Shown here: positions 23,214 to 32,286 of the stretch, piece by piece
Numbering within the stretch: position 1 is the first letter of the stretch
Layout: each line of letters begins with the position of its first letter
Source: Stagonosporopsis chrysanthemi
Taxonomy: Eukaryota > Ascomycota > Dothideomycetes > Pleosporales > Didymellaceae
NCBI GenBank assembly: GCA_022560025.1
Contig: JAFISE010000044.1
Coordinates: 1-64,000 of the forward strand
Direction: 5' to 3'
Length of the DNA: 64,000 nt
Translations under genes and position numbers: made by a program
Notes under the pieces: generated by a model
Database searches by the model: none
What the model saw: the letters and a program-made list of their open reading frames with translations, nothing else
What the model was told of the DNA's origin: nothing

Positions 23214-24289
23214 CTACTCGGACTTGCGAATCAGACTTTCACCCGGCTTGACCCTCTGTGCCCATTCGGTCCAGCTGCCATCGTACAGCCGCCGTTGTTT
23301 GCTCGGAAAGCCTGCTTCAGTCAAGGCTGCGTCGATGACTGCTGCTGTGACGCCGGTGCCACAGCTGGCGATGATGGGCTTCGAAGGATCGATGTTCTTG
23401 GACTTGAACACCTCCTGCAGTTTAGCGGCTGGCAGGAGTGTCTTACTGTCGGCGTCGAGGAGATCGGAGACGGGGACCGAGATAGAATGCGGGATATGCC
23501 CCGAGGAGAGACCTTCACACGGTGAGCACGGGAAGCGGAAGGGAGTTCGAGTTGGATTTAGGGCGTACCTTCACGCGGCTCAGGGTCAGTGCCCTTCCAT
23601 CGCCCCAGACTTCGGGCATCAAGGATTTGAACTTCTTCGGCCCCTTCAAGGCCCTGCTCCTTTGCAATCTCACGAACCTCCTCGAACGCTACCACCTTGG
23701 CCGTGTCAAGTTGTGGCACGGGGTAGTCGACCTCATTGACGGCGCTTGCCTCGCCACTTTCTGTGGGGAAGCCTTCCTCTACCCACCTGCGGAAGTTGTT
23801 CAGGACATGAACATTGGGGTGGCCGAATGCCTGCAGGGTCCAGCCTACGCGAGGCGCTGAGAAGATACCCAGCTCCTTGCTGTCGTAAACTACAACACTG
23901 TCATGCCTCCGGATGCCCAGCTTGCGCATGGCATCTGCGAAATCTTCTGCTGACGGGAGCATGTGGGGGTACGGCGAGTGGGGGTCTTTGACAGCGTCGA
24001 GGTCGAAGAACTGCGCGCGAGGGATGCGCTCAGCAAGGAATGTTTCCTTGCCCACCCGTCCGTCGTTGGGGAGGAACCACGAGGCGCATAGCGGGACAAG
24101 CTTGGGCGAAGTGGAAAGCTTGCTGCTGACGTTCTTCTTGAGTGCTGTGCTCAGCTCAGCGGGGCTGACAAGGTACGTCTCGAGGCCGAATTGGGCCATG
24201 GTTGCTCTGGTGGTCGCGAAGGTGCGAGAGCAAGATAGGGCAGAACGCGGCCGCAGAGAGCTGCGCAAGTTGGAGAGTCGGTGCAACAT
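23214..24289 (-). CDS. mitochondrial thiosulfate/3-mercaptopyruvate sulfurtransferase (tandem rhodanese)
   Basis: Two exons, 23569..24289 and 23214..23512, give 339 residues with two rhodanese domains. The N-terminus is Arg/Ser-rich without acids (MLHRLSNLRSSLRPRS), a typical mitochondrial presequence; an internal Met at residue 31 (MAQFGLETYLVS) could start a cytosolic form. The first, non-catalytic domain shows RIPRAQFFDLDAVKD and HDSVVVYDSKELGIFSAPRV. The second has ILDARSLGRWKGTDPEPREG and the active-site loop ASCGTGVTA with the sulfur-accepting Cys at about residue 291. CG-x-GVTA loops are closer to mercaptopyruvate sulfurtransferases than to CRKGVTA rhodaneses, so MST activity is the better guess. 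Confidence 0.93.
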
Positions 24290-24762
24290 TTTGGTACGAG
24301 AAGCTGCAGATTATCGAGTGCTGTTAGTTCCCGGGGTTTTGAAGAGTGGAGAGCAAGTGGAGCTGGGGGAGGAGCTCCGGCGTCTTTCTGTATTGCGCGA
24401 TTGAGGGCACGAATCAGCAATCCTCCCTCGCAGCTCCCGCGGCAAGCTGGGTTCAGCACTCACCTATGTAGCTACTTCAGCGCTCAGCTGGCATTTCGAC
24501 AGTGCTTGTCTCTTTTGCAAAGAGCAAACATGATCATTTTCATGTCCACCGTGCCTATCGGCGTCTATTCGAATGTCGTCACCCGATAACGGCATTGTGT
24601 TTCCAAGCTTTGTGGGGAGCTGTCACGCACGAGCCAGGCAGTGCAGGGTTCTTCGACAATCGCCGCCCGCTTGACCGCCTCGTTCTGCCGTGCATCAAGT
24701 CCAGCGCTGTTTGTTTTCGTCCCACGTTTGCGAATCATAGCGATCGGCCACGACAAGAAGCT
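24290..24762. other. divergent promoter region, rhodanese and Apc11
   Basis: The 473 bp between two outward-facing genes hold no recognisable gene or element. Confidence 0.5.
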
Positions 24763-25234
24763 ATGAAGGTCACAATCAAGGCATGGAATGCCGTCGCTGC
24801 CTGGCGCTGGGACATGCCAGACGATGATGTTTGTGGTATCTGCCGCAATCCATACGACAGCACATGCTCCAAGTGCAAGTTCCCGGGCGACGAATGCCCG
24901 CTTCGTAAGTTTGCTCTACAGTACTGACAAAGGAACTCCGCTGATACCTCGCAGTTCTTGGCGAGTGCAATCATTCGTTCCACATGGTATGCCTGTGTTC
25001 AGTGGGCTCGCAGCAACAGCTAACGTGGAGTAGCATTGCATCCTCTCATGGCTCAAGCAAGAGAGCTCGCAAGAGAAGTGCCCTATGTGCCGTCAGCGTA
25101 AGTCCCTTCCATGTCGATTTTGCCGGCGCGCAGCAGTCACTGACACCCAACAAGCCTTCAAGTCGAAAAGTCAAGACGCGGCAGCCATAGAAGCCGGAGG
25201 ACCTACACAGGCGCCCGATAGCAGCCCTATCTGA
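24763..25234 (+). CDS. APC11: anaphase-promoting complex subunit 11 (RING-H2)
   Basis: Four small exons, 24763..24904, 24955..24986, 25034..25097 and 25155..25234, join in frame to 105 residues, close to the usual Apc11 size. The protein starts MKVTIKAWNAVAAWRWDMPD, the family hallmark, followed by DVCGICRNPYDSTCSKCKFP, GECNHSFHM-HCILSWL and KCPMCRQ, together forming the RING-H2 zinc site that recruits E2 enzymes. It is the catalytic RING of the APC/C ubiquitin ligase that drives anaphase and mitotic exit. The C-terminal 20 residues are a disordered tail. Exon 2 is only 32 nt. Confidence 0.95.
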
Positions 25235-25581
25235 CCATCTCTGCCCACAGAGCATCAAGATGTCACGATTACGATAGATGTGGTGTGTGCGGCATGCCAG
25301 GGCGCGATTGGATAGGCGTGCAAGATCTGATATTGGTGAGCTGCATACAATAATTTCGTGCAGCCACATGAGTAATACTGGCGTTTGGGAGATACCCCTG
25401 GGATTGTCTTGTAGGTAGACTACATCGAACCAGCATGAAGATTGCTTCCCTAACACACCTCCTAGATCCATCTACATTCACATGTAAATAAAGTGCACGG
25501 ACCCGCTCTTATCGATTAGCAACTTGAAGCTCTCTGGGCTCCGGCAGCTCTGAGCTTACAATACATCGAATTCCCGCTACC
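25235..25581. other. intergenic, upstream of unknown acidic-protein gene
   Basis: No feature recognised. Both flanking genes are on the plus strand. Confidence 0.45.
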
Positions 25582-26478
25582 ATGTTCAACACCCCGAGTC
25601 TATCTAAATCGCCTCCGCCTCTACGATCAGCCAATCTGCCAAGATCGCCAGCGCTCGTACAATCTGAAGACCCTCCCACTCAAGACCTGCTCGAAGAGCA
25701 GCACCCACAGCCTGACGAGGCACCCATCGAAGATGAAATACCGTATCCCGAGCCCGGCTCTGAGCAAACACTCCTTCCTCCACCGAATTTCCAGCCGTTT
25801 TTTGGCCTCGTAGAAGACGCGACTTCGGGCGAACACTATCATCCTTACGTACATTATGTGTTTGCGGATGACGATCCGGTCATGGTGACAGCTGCTACTA
25901 TGCGCGGTATGGGCTTGGATGACACGAGATACTTGCCTCATGATACACTAGAGGAGCACGAAGATCAGGACCAGGTGGGTGAGGAAGAGGAAGCCCACGA
26001 CTCTCTTGTCGAATCTCCTCTGCCGCCTCCAATACCTGGTGTCAGGGAGCACTACCTCATAGTAGATGTAGGGGCGGATGGGCGCACAATAGTCGATGCT
26101 CAGTCGCTATCGTCATCTTGGCAGATAACGAATGCTTCGACGCGTGTAGCACCTTCCTTCGATGAGAGCTCGCCAGATCAAGGTCTTATGCTACGGATAG
26201 AGGGTGTGGAGATACCTAGCAAGAGGAAGGGGAAAGCAAAGGGACAGCGAGGAGATAACCTGCTGAGTGAGGCGAGAGAGCGTTACCAAGGCGACGTGTT
26301 TGCGGCACTAGATGGCTTAGTTGAGGGTATCGAAGGCAGCCTCGAGGTCGCTGGCAAGATTACCAGCTTCGGATCTAGAGACAAGGAGGACACACCAGCA
26401 CCAGCACCGAAGCCAGAACCAGAAGAGAAGAGCGTGATAGAAGCAGGTCTTCCGCTGGACCTGGATCATACCGGGTGA
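25582..26478 (+). CDS. conserved-looking acidic protein of unknown function, 298 aa
   Basis: One exon starts at ATG 25582. The first 60 residues are Pro/Ser-rich and disordered. Two more ordered blocks follow: FQPFFGLVEDATSGEHYHPY to YVFADDDPVMVTA (about 72-104), and REHYLIVDVGADGRTIVDAQ to LMLRIEGVEIPSKRKGK (about 155-215), separated by an acidic stretch. The C-terminus is a charged helix-like region and a Pro/Glu tail. There is no signal peptide or membrane segment, and a KRKGKAKGQR patch could be a nuclear signal. I do not recognise a named family; the pattern resembles uncharacterised proteins widespread in filamentous ascomycetes. Confidence 0.75.
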   Translation: MFNTPSLSKSPPPLRSANLPRSPALVQSEDPPTQDLLEEQHPQPDEAPIEDEIPYPEPGSEQTLLPPPNFQPFFGLVEDATSGEHYHPYVHYVFADDDPVMVTAATMRGMGLDDTRYLPHDTLEEHEDQDQVGEEEEAHDSLVESPLPPPIPGVREHYLIVDVGADGRTIVDAQSLSSSWQITNASTRVAPSFDESSPDQGLMLRIEGVEIPSKRKGKAKGQRGDNLLSEARERYQGDVFAALDGLVEGIEGSLEVAGKITSFGSRDKEDTPAPAPKPEPEEKSVIEAGLPLDLDHTG

Positions 26479-26954
26479 TACTGGGCTTCACTGATCATGC
26501 TGTCGCTACGAAGCAATGTCGATGGCCAGAAAGGCTGCTTTAGAAGATCTGGAGCGATTCCAACATGACCATGACAGTTGTGGCGCACTCCTGTGGGCCA
26601 TAGTCCTGATCAACGATTTACGAACTTCATGAATACATACCCGACCTTGTTCTTGGGCGAAATCTTCAATGCACCGGTTTTGCATACACATTCGAATTAC
26701 CACATGGCGTCGTCTGATGTTGCCCAACACTGCAGACTCACTGAAGACAAATTCGGGCTGAATGTAATTGCCTTCCGTCGCACCTGCCGCCATAACCACT
26801 GCACGGACAGGTGCACACAGCTCACCGTTCAAACTCTTGCTCCGCCGTCAATTCGCGCGACTCCCACCTCACTACACGTGAGCTCTACATACGTTCCCGC
26901 TCGTGATCGCTCATTATCTTCTGTACCACGGTCCTTGTCACAGACACAACAACT
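26479..26954. other. intergenic, upstream of GH16 gene
   Basis: An open frame at 26578-26954 runs into the GH16 gene region in another frame and shows no protein signature. Nothing else is seen. Confidence 0.45.
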
Positions 26955-28013
26955 ATGCCATCCCTGTGTTTCCTACTCCACATGGTCTTCACCTTCAGCG
27001 TTGCCACAGCTTACAAGCTCGACAAGCAGCTCAATGCGTCCAACTTTTTTAACTCTTTCGACTTCATCAATGGTCACGACAAGTACCAGAAAGGGTATGC
27101 TAATTATGTCTCCAAAGATGAAGCCATGTCGATGGGCCTGGCCAGGATCGCCGATGATCAGGTCTACCTGGGTGTCGACAACACCAGCATCTCTGACGCG
27201 ATGCCTCAAGGCGGCCGCAAGAGTATACGTCTCGAGAGCCATGACACTATCGACCATGGCCTCATCATTGCGGACTTCGTGCAGCTCCCGGGTAGTGCTT
27301 GTGGCATGTGGCCAACTTTGTGAGTATTCACTCTGGGTGAGTTGTCTTTGCCTTCTTTCTGACTGATTCTCGTCAAGCTCGCTTCGCCACGACGACGACA
27401 ATTATGGCGACTTCTATTCTAAGATCAACATCGTGGAGTCTGTCTCTTACTTTGCCCGGAACGAGATCAATGCGTCGACCAGACCCAATGGTTGCACCAT
27501 GACTGCTCAGGAAGGTACAGGAGAGGTCGTTGGTACCAACTGCAACTACGACGCTGGCGGTTGTGGTGCTGTTGCTCCATATGGTACCTTTGGTGACGCT
27601 TTCAACATGTACGACGGCGGCATCTGGGCTACGCAGATCGAAGCCGACGGTATCAAGGTCTGGTACTTCCGGAGATCTAGCATTCCAGATGACATCGTGA
27701 ACGGCACACCCGATCCGAGCACGTGGGAAATACCAACCATGGGCCTCGTGCCAAAGAACTGTGACATTCGCAGCACGTGGAAGAATATGAAGATTGTGAG
27801 AGTCGCTATACCCATCCAATTTTCCCAACTGACACTCACTAGGTTATCAACATCACTTTCTGCGGTGGACGTGCAGGCGGCGATGCTTGGAACGAATACA
27901 CTACCTGCCATGAAAAGACAGGCGTCGCTTCTTGTAACGATTATGTTGCAGAGACCCCTTCTGCCTTCGATGAGGTGTACTTCCTGATTCGCTCAGTCAA
28001 GACCTATACCTGA
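26955..28013 (+). CDS. secreted GH16-family glucanase-like protein with altered active site
   Basis: Three exons, 26955..27319, 27378..27795 and 27843..28013, give 317 residues. A signal peptide (MPSLCFLLHMVFTFSVATA) precedes a GH16 fold: NSFDFINGHDKYQKGYANYV, YLGVDNTS, SIRLESHDTIDHGLIIADF, CGMWPTF, GCTMT, CNYDAGGCGAVAPYG, IKVWYFRRSSIPDDI, PDPSTWEIP and FCGGRAGGDAWNEY. These match endo-1,3(4)-beta-glucanases (laminarinase type). The catalytic E-I-D-I-x-E segment reads SKINIVES here, so the nucleophile Glu is Lys137 and the assisting Asp is Asn139, while the acid/base Glu142 is kept. About ten unusual residues (SLRHDDDNYGDFY) precede it. Hydrolysis is therefore doubtful; a binding role is possible. 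Confidence 0.88.
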
Positions 28014-28437
28014 GGTTGGTGGATCGCGTGGCGTGGTGTTGTCGTGTGGTCGATCTACAGCCTGCATGAAGCGCGAGAGACTATATACGATACAAGATTC
28101 GATGCTGGCTTCATCGATACCAATGGAATGCTAGGACCGTATGTACTATAGTTTAAACAATACTTCGAAATTTTCCCGTTCGCTTTCATGATGCCATCGT
28201 CACTCCCTGTATTCGCGATAAGCTGCTCTCTACATCACCTACCTTTAGATCAGTAACGGCAGAGTGCTGCTGGCGCGCGAAAAAACAATCCAAAACCAAT
28301 GATCGTATGCAGATTCAGGACAAGAAATCAGTATCCATCTTTATCATTCATGTCTAACAAATTACTCGTGCAGCACCTGCAACTGTTGCAGAAGGTTTCT
28401 ACATCGCCTCTTACAGTAACGTCGATTGACCGCACTC
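28014..28437. other. convergent intergenic region
   Basis: It lies between the 3' ends of the GH16-like gene and the minus-strand gene ending at 28438. Nothing is recognised. Confidence 0.45.
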
Positions 28438-29427
28438 CTACGCCCCCAGCGCAAGCCGCCTAACCTGCGCCTCAACGTCCTCCCTCCCCATCCCCCCCAA
28501 CCACCCCCTCAACCGCTTACAACCAACACACTTTCTTCCCTCTCCATGCTCCTCTTCCTCCTCACCCCATTTGACTCCCTCGCCCAGCCGGTAAAAACAC
28601 CCCTCGTGTATCAAATGCCGACACCGCATCAGCATCCACACCGCCCTGCCCCGATCGCGCAGCGAATCCGAATGCGTCTCTCCGCAGCCTATGCAGGAGT
28701 AGTGCGTGAAAGGGCGGGAGCGCAGGCGGAAGAGTGCCGTGCTGAAGATATCGTCTCCACGGGGGGAGGCAGGACCGGAGAGGTGTTTGTGGTAGGTAGG
28801 GGAGGCGGGGAAGGGGAAGGGCGAGCCCGGGTAGATGCCGCTGTCGATTCTGAGGTGGGATTTGGGTTCTTGCAGCGGTAAAGCGTGGACTGGGCGCGAG
28901 GAACTGCCGGTAGTGTTGCTGAGCCAGTCGCGCAGCGCAGCTACGCGCTTCTGGCTCGCGTCCCGCCGCCGCCGTGTCTCTACTGTCTTCTCCTCGACTG
29001 GGGTCACGGACCGCGCGAAGTGGTCGCCCAGCTCGTTCATAGACGGTGTAGGTGCGATGGACTGCGCGGTCGAGGCGCGGAACAGCCACCTCGCGGCCTC
29101 TTTCTGGGGACTAGCCATGGCCACCGGACTCGCTACAGGGGTGCTGTGTTTCGAGTACAGGGAGAGCAAGCTGGGTTTGCTGCGCAGGGAGCGCATGGCT
29201 TTCGTGAGATTGGACTCCGGCAACGCCGGAGATGTTGGGACTGGGGAAGCAGCATCATGGCTTTCGTCGGTAGAGGGTTTGCGAGCCTTTGTAGGTGAGG
29301 TCGGCAGCGCGATGCTGGTGGGTGCGCGCGTGAGCCACTTCATAGTGCCTGAGAGCTTTTTTGGTGAAGATGGAGGCGTGGCGTCGACGAAGACCGAGTA
29401 GAGCTGGAGAGATGGTTGTTGTGACAT
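28438..29427 (-). CDS. unknown protein with C-terminal cysteine/histidine (RING-like) motif, 329 aa
   Basis: A single exon. The first 200 residues are Ser/Pro-rich and disordered, with repeated TSPTK/ASPV sites that could be proline-directed phosphosites. A basic helix (ETRRRRDASQKRVAALRDWL) sits near 150-170. The C-terminus carries YSCIGCGETH, MLMRCRHLIHEGCFYRLGEG and RKCVGCKRL, giving CxxC, CxHxxHxxC and CxxC pairs in the order of a RING-type zinc site, though spacing is irregular. It may be a divergent RING protein; no E3 function is shown. It faces away from the 31549 gene across a 2.1-kb gap. Confidence 0.72.
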   Translation of the reverse strand: MSQQPSLQLYSVFVDATPPSSPKKLSGTMKWLTRAPTSIALPTSPTKARKPSTDESHDAASPVPTSPALPESNLTKAMRSLRSKPSLLSLYSKHSTPVASPVAMASPQKEAARWLFRASTAQSIAPTPSMNELGDHFARSVTPVEEKTVETRRRRDASQKRVAALRDWLSNTTGSSSRPVHALPLQEPKSHLRIDSGIYPGSPFPFPASPTYHKHLSGPASPRGDDIFSTALFRLRSRPFTHYSCIGCGETHSDSLRDRGRAVWMLMRCRHLIHEGCFYRLGEGVKWGEEEEEHGEGRKCVGCKRLRGWLGGMGREDVEAQVRRLALGA

Positions 29428-31548
29428 TTTGGCTGGTCTCCCAGGATTTGGATATTATTGTGCGAAAAGAAAGGGAGGGGAACCGTGGTCGGATGTGGAA
29501 TAAGTATGGTCGAGAGTTTAAAAAAGGGCAAACCATATTGTCTTGCTGGTATAAAAGACATTTGTACACCAAAACAGACACAGACCATAGCTAAGGTGCG
29601 TGGCTCGCTCAGGGCGGGTGTTGGCATGTCTCCACATGACAAGCATGGATCAGCTTGTCTGGTAAGATTATGCTCCTCGGTCGGTGAATACTCATCGCGC
29701 TGCTGCTAGAAGTGTGTGCGCTGGATGACGCCGGCTAGCAGGTTTTCTTCTTTGGAGAGGATTGGGTCAGGGTCGATGCGCCCCGAGTGTTGAAGGGGTC
29801 AGGGGCAGAAAAAACAACTGCCTTCTGTAGTCTAATCATCCTGTCGCACCGAAAGCTATCGCATAGCCATCCATGGCCGAGGTATCCTTTGAGGTGTGCG
29901 TATCAGACTGGTGTGACCTCTGGCTGCCACTCTTCCTACAGCCTGCTCTAGGGAGACGCTTTTTGTTAGAATGCATGTCGCTGCCTCGTGCGGCGAAGCA
30001 AGAGCGTCTCGGGAGCTAATAACCATGATTAATGTGCGAAGCTATCACCTCAACCAGACAGGACTTCTATTAGGCGTGGAAGGCATGCACAATTACACAT
30101 GACGAATGTACAGCGTCGTGGTCGCGTAGATGGTCGAGGAGGGGGGTCCAAAAAGCGAACTTGCCTGTTCGAGAAAGTTTCGAAAAATGTGGGTTGCGGG
30201 CGAACCTGTCGGAAGACGAAAATTGTGGCCGATGAGCCCGTCACCACGTTACAGTTGGTGGATATCCGACATGGTAAGGACATTGTAAAAGGACAAAAAT
30301 CCCAGGCAAGTAAATATTGATAAGACGCTTTCTATCCGTATACTCTGAATTGATTAGGTGCTTGTCGTTGTAGAGTATTCGTGTTGTGAACAGGTGGCCT
30401 TATCGGCCACTTTCAGTCTTCCAAGAGCAAACTAGATGAACTCTGGAGTACTCTACTATAATTTGCACATTTATCCCTTTGCATTTGAGTATTGCCAATT
30501 CAGGGAAGTTTTTTACGGCGTGTGTCGATTGTGCAGTCAATGTCAGTGACAGTTGCAAGCCTTAGAGTGCTTTTGGACTAAGATTTCCTGACTTTCTGAC
30601 GAAATCGAGCACCTTGGCCTTCGCTTTCCTGATGCTGGCTCTTGGCATTTCCCTGCACTGGCTCCTACCAGGCACGCCGTCAGCCTGGTTGGCTTTCCTT
30701 AGGATTTCAAAAGCAGAGGTTGGACAAATAGTCTTTCAACAAGAAGTGCCTCGTCGCTGTGATGCGAGTTCGAAATATTCCCATCTCAGATAGAATCGGA
30801 TACTCATAACTGCGACCAGGCTGACCTGCACCCTAATACCTGGCCACGAAATTTTGCACTGCCTCCTTCAAGGTGTGCCGTGCCGTCAGCTTGATGTTCA
30901 AGCATCTTGGATATAACGCAGTGGTTTGCCATAGCGGGTTGGAGTGCCTTGCCCCGCGAGGTTCATCCACGCGATTGGTGTATCGTGATGCGCAGTGAAC
31001 CTATCGGGCTGAATGCTTTCGTGTTCTTTTACAAGGGGGGTCCATGAATAAATAAGAATACGAGTGGCCACACTGAGGTTTCCAGAGGTTTCTCAGTGGT
31101 CAGTACCTACTTCTAACATATTCTATTGGTTCTCATGGGATCGACACCGACACTCGTATTCTCATTCATTCATTCATAGACCCCCCTTGTATGCAGACGG
31201 GCTGCAGCTAAGCCAATAGCTGAATTTCGCGCCATGCCTCTTCACCGGTGGACTTAGGATTCTTGTAGCTAAACTTTTCGCTTCTTTCTCTATACAGCGT
31301 ACAATCGCAGACACCATACCTTTCCGTAGATCGATCTCTTCGGGTCACATCTCGCTAGCTACTGTATCCCTACAGAGAGCCCGTCCAGATACAAACTGGC
31401 AATTACGAAAAGCCTCAAAAGTTCCGTCAAGTACGCTGGGTCCATACATGTTTCGGGCGTCAGCTAATTGGATGGCCAGGCCTCACGTCCGACCAAGTCA
31501 CGTGACCTTACCGCGGGGAAAGCTAGCGGCAACCTAACGCCTTCGAAC
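29428..31548. other. 2.1-kb gene-poor divergent region with a MITE-like element
   Basis: No gene is supported. Open frames are short (about 75 codons or less) and unlike known proteins. Apart from the inverted-repeat element at 31030..31191, the region 30330-30500 looks A+T-richer than its surroundings by eye, which could be old mutated repeat DNA. Confidence 0.55.
31030..31191. mobile_element. MITE-like element, Tc1/mariner type (TA-flanked terminal inverted repeats)
   Basis: A 162-bp element with terminal inverted repeats of about 37-41 bp. The left end TACAAGGGGGGTCCATGAAT and the reverse-complemented right end TACAAGGGGGGTCTATGAAT differ by one base, and both continue to GAATACGAGTG, the right copy having one extra GAAT unit. 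The outermost TA on each side is the expected target duplication of Tc1/mariner elements. The interior has no coding capacity but contains a small palindrome, CACTGAG at 31071-31077 against CTCAGTG at 31092-31098. Confidence 0.85.
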
Positions 31549-31932
31549 ATGGCGTACCCACTCAGCCTCGGGCTGGTCCTCCTCTCCATCGCCGTCCACG
31601 CCATTAGCGTTCCACTCGCCAGCAACACCCGCGGGGATCTAAGCAACACCTTAGCAGCTCGAGGAGAAGCCGAAGGCTTGTCAGACGAAGCCATCATCGG
31701 CATTGCGGCTATTTTCGTCTCCATCGTCCTGTTCATCCTCACCCTTGCTCTCGCGGCATCACGCAAACGCATCTTTGGTTGCTGCACTAGAAGTATGCGA
31801 CGGAAGCCGTCAAGGCAGCGCCAGCGGATACACAAACGCTGGCCTCGGTCGCGACGTTATGAGAGGATCTCGAACAAGACCTTGGCTTCGCAGGGTGCAA
31901 CGCAAGCTGGCAATACAGGAGTCGAGCTTTGA
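31549..31932 (+). CDS. small single-pass membrane protein, unknown, 127 aa
   Basis: An ATG at 31549 opens a frame with a signal-peptide-like start (MAYPLSLGLVLLSIAVHAIS), a short luminal stretch, a strong membrane helix (DEAIIGIAAIFVSIVLFILT) and a very basic cytoplasmic tail (SMRRKPSRQRQRIHKRW). An in-frame ATG 81 nt upstream would bury the signal peptide, so the later start is preferred. No family is recognised. The clean type-I membrane topology supports a real gene, but the short length and lack of introns leave doubt. Confidence 0.55.
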   Translation: MAYPLSLGLVLLSIAVHAISVPLASNTRGDLSNTLAARGEAEGLSDEAIIGIAAIFVSIVLFILTLALAASRKRIFGCCTRSMRRKPSRQRQRIHKRWPRSRRYERISNKTLASQGATQAGNTGVEL

Positions 31933-32286
31933 GGTGTCGAGGCGCTTATGGACGATGATTACAAACACAAGAGCTGTGTTTTGCGAGGAGTTTCATTAGA
32001 GGAGTGTTTCAGTATTAACGTTGTTTTCTTGTAGACACAAAGTATTTATTGTTTGCTGCGAACAACTTGGAGAGGGACCTGTGAGACTGCTGGACTAGCG
32101 TGGAAGCAAGTAGCAGCAACCTGGCTGCGCTCAGTGCACATTCGTAGAATCGACTGAGCCTACAAGCAGTGCAGTGTCGGTCTAGCACGAAACAAACGTC
32201 GGGATTCCAGAGGAAGGTGTGGTTGCGTGTTGTGGGTATCTCATGATTATTCATAGTTGTTGATACAAGTCATCTGAACATCACCG
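31933..32286. other. convergent intergenic region
   Basis: It lies between the small membrane-protein gene and the Swc3-like gene. Nothing is recognised. Confidence 0.45.

Noticed and set aside
30562..30720. About 50 in-frame codons on the minus strand that looked like a transposase relic
   Set aside because: Too short, no family motif, and bounded by stops on both sides.
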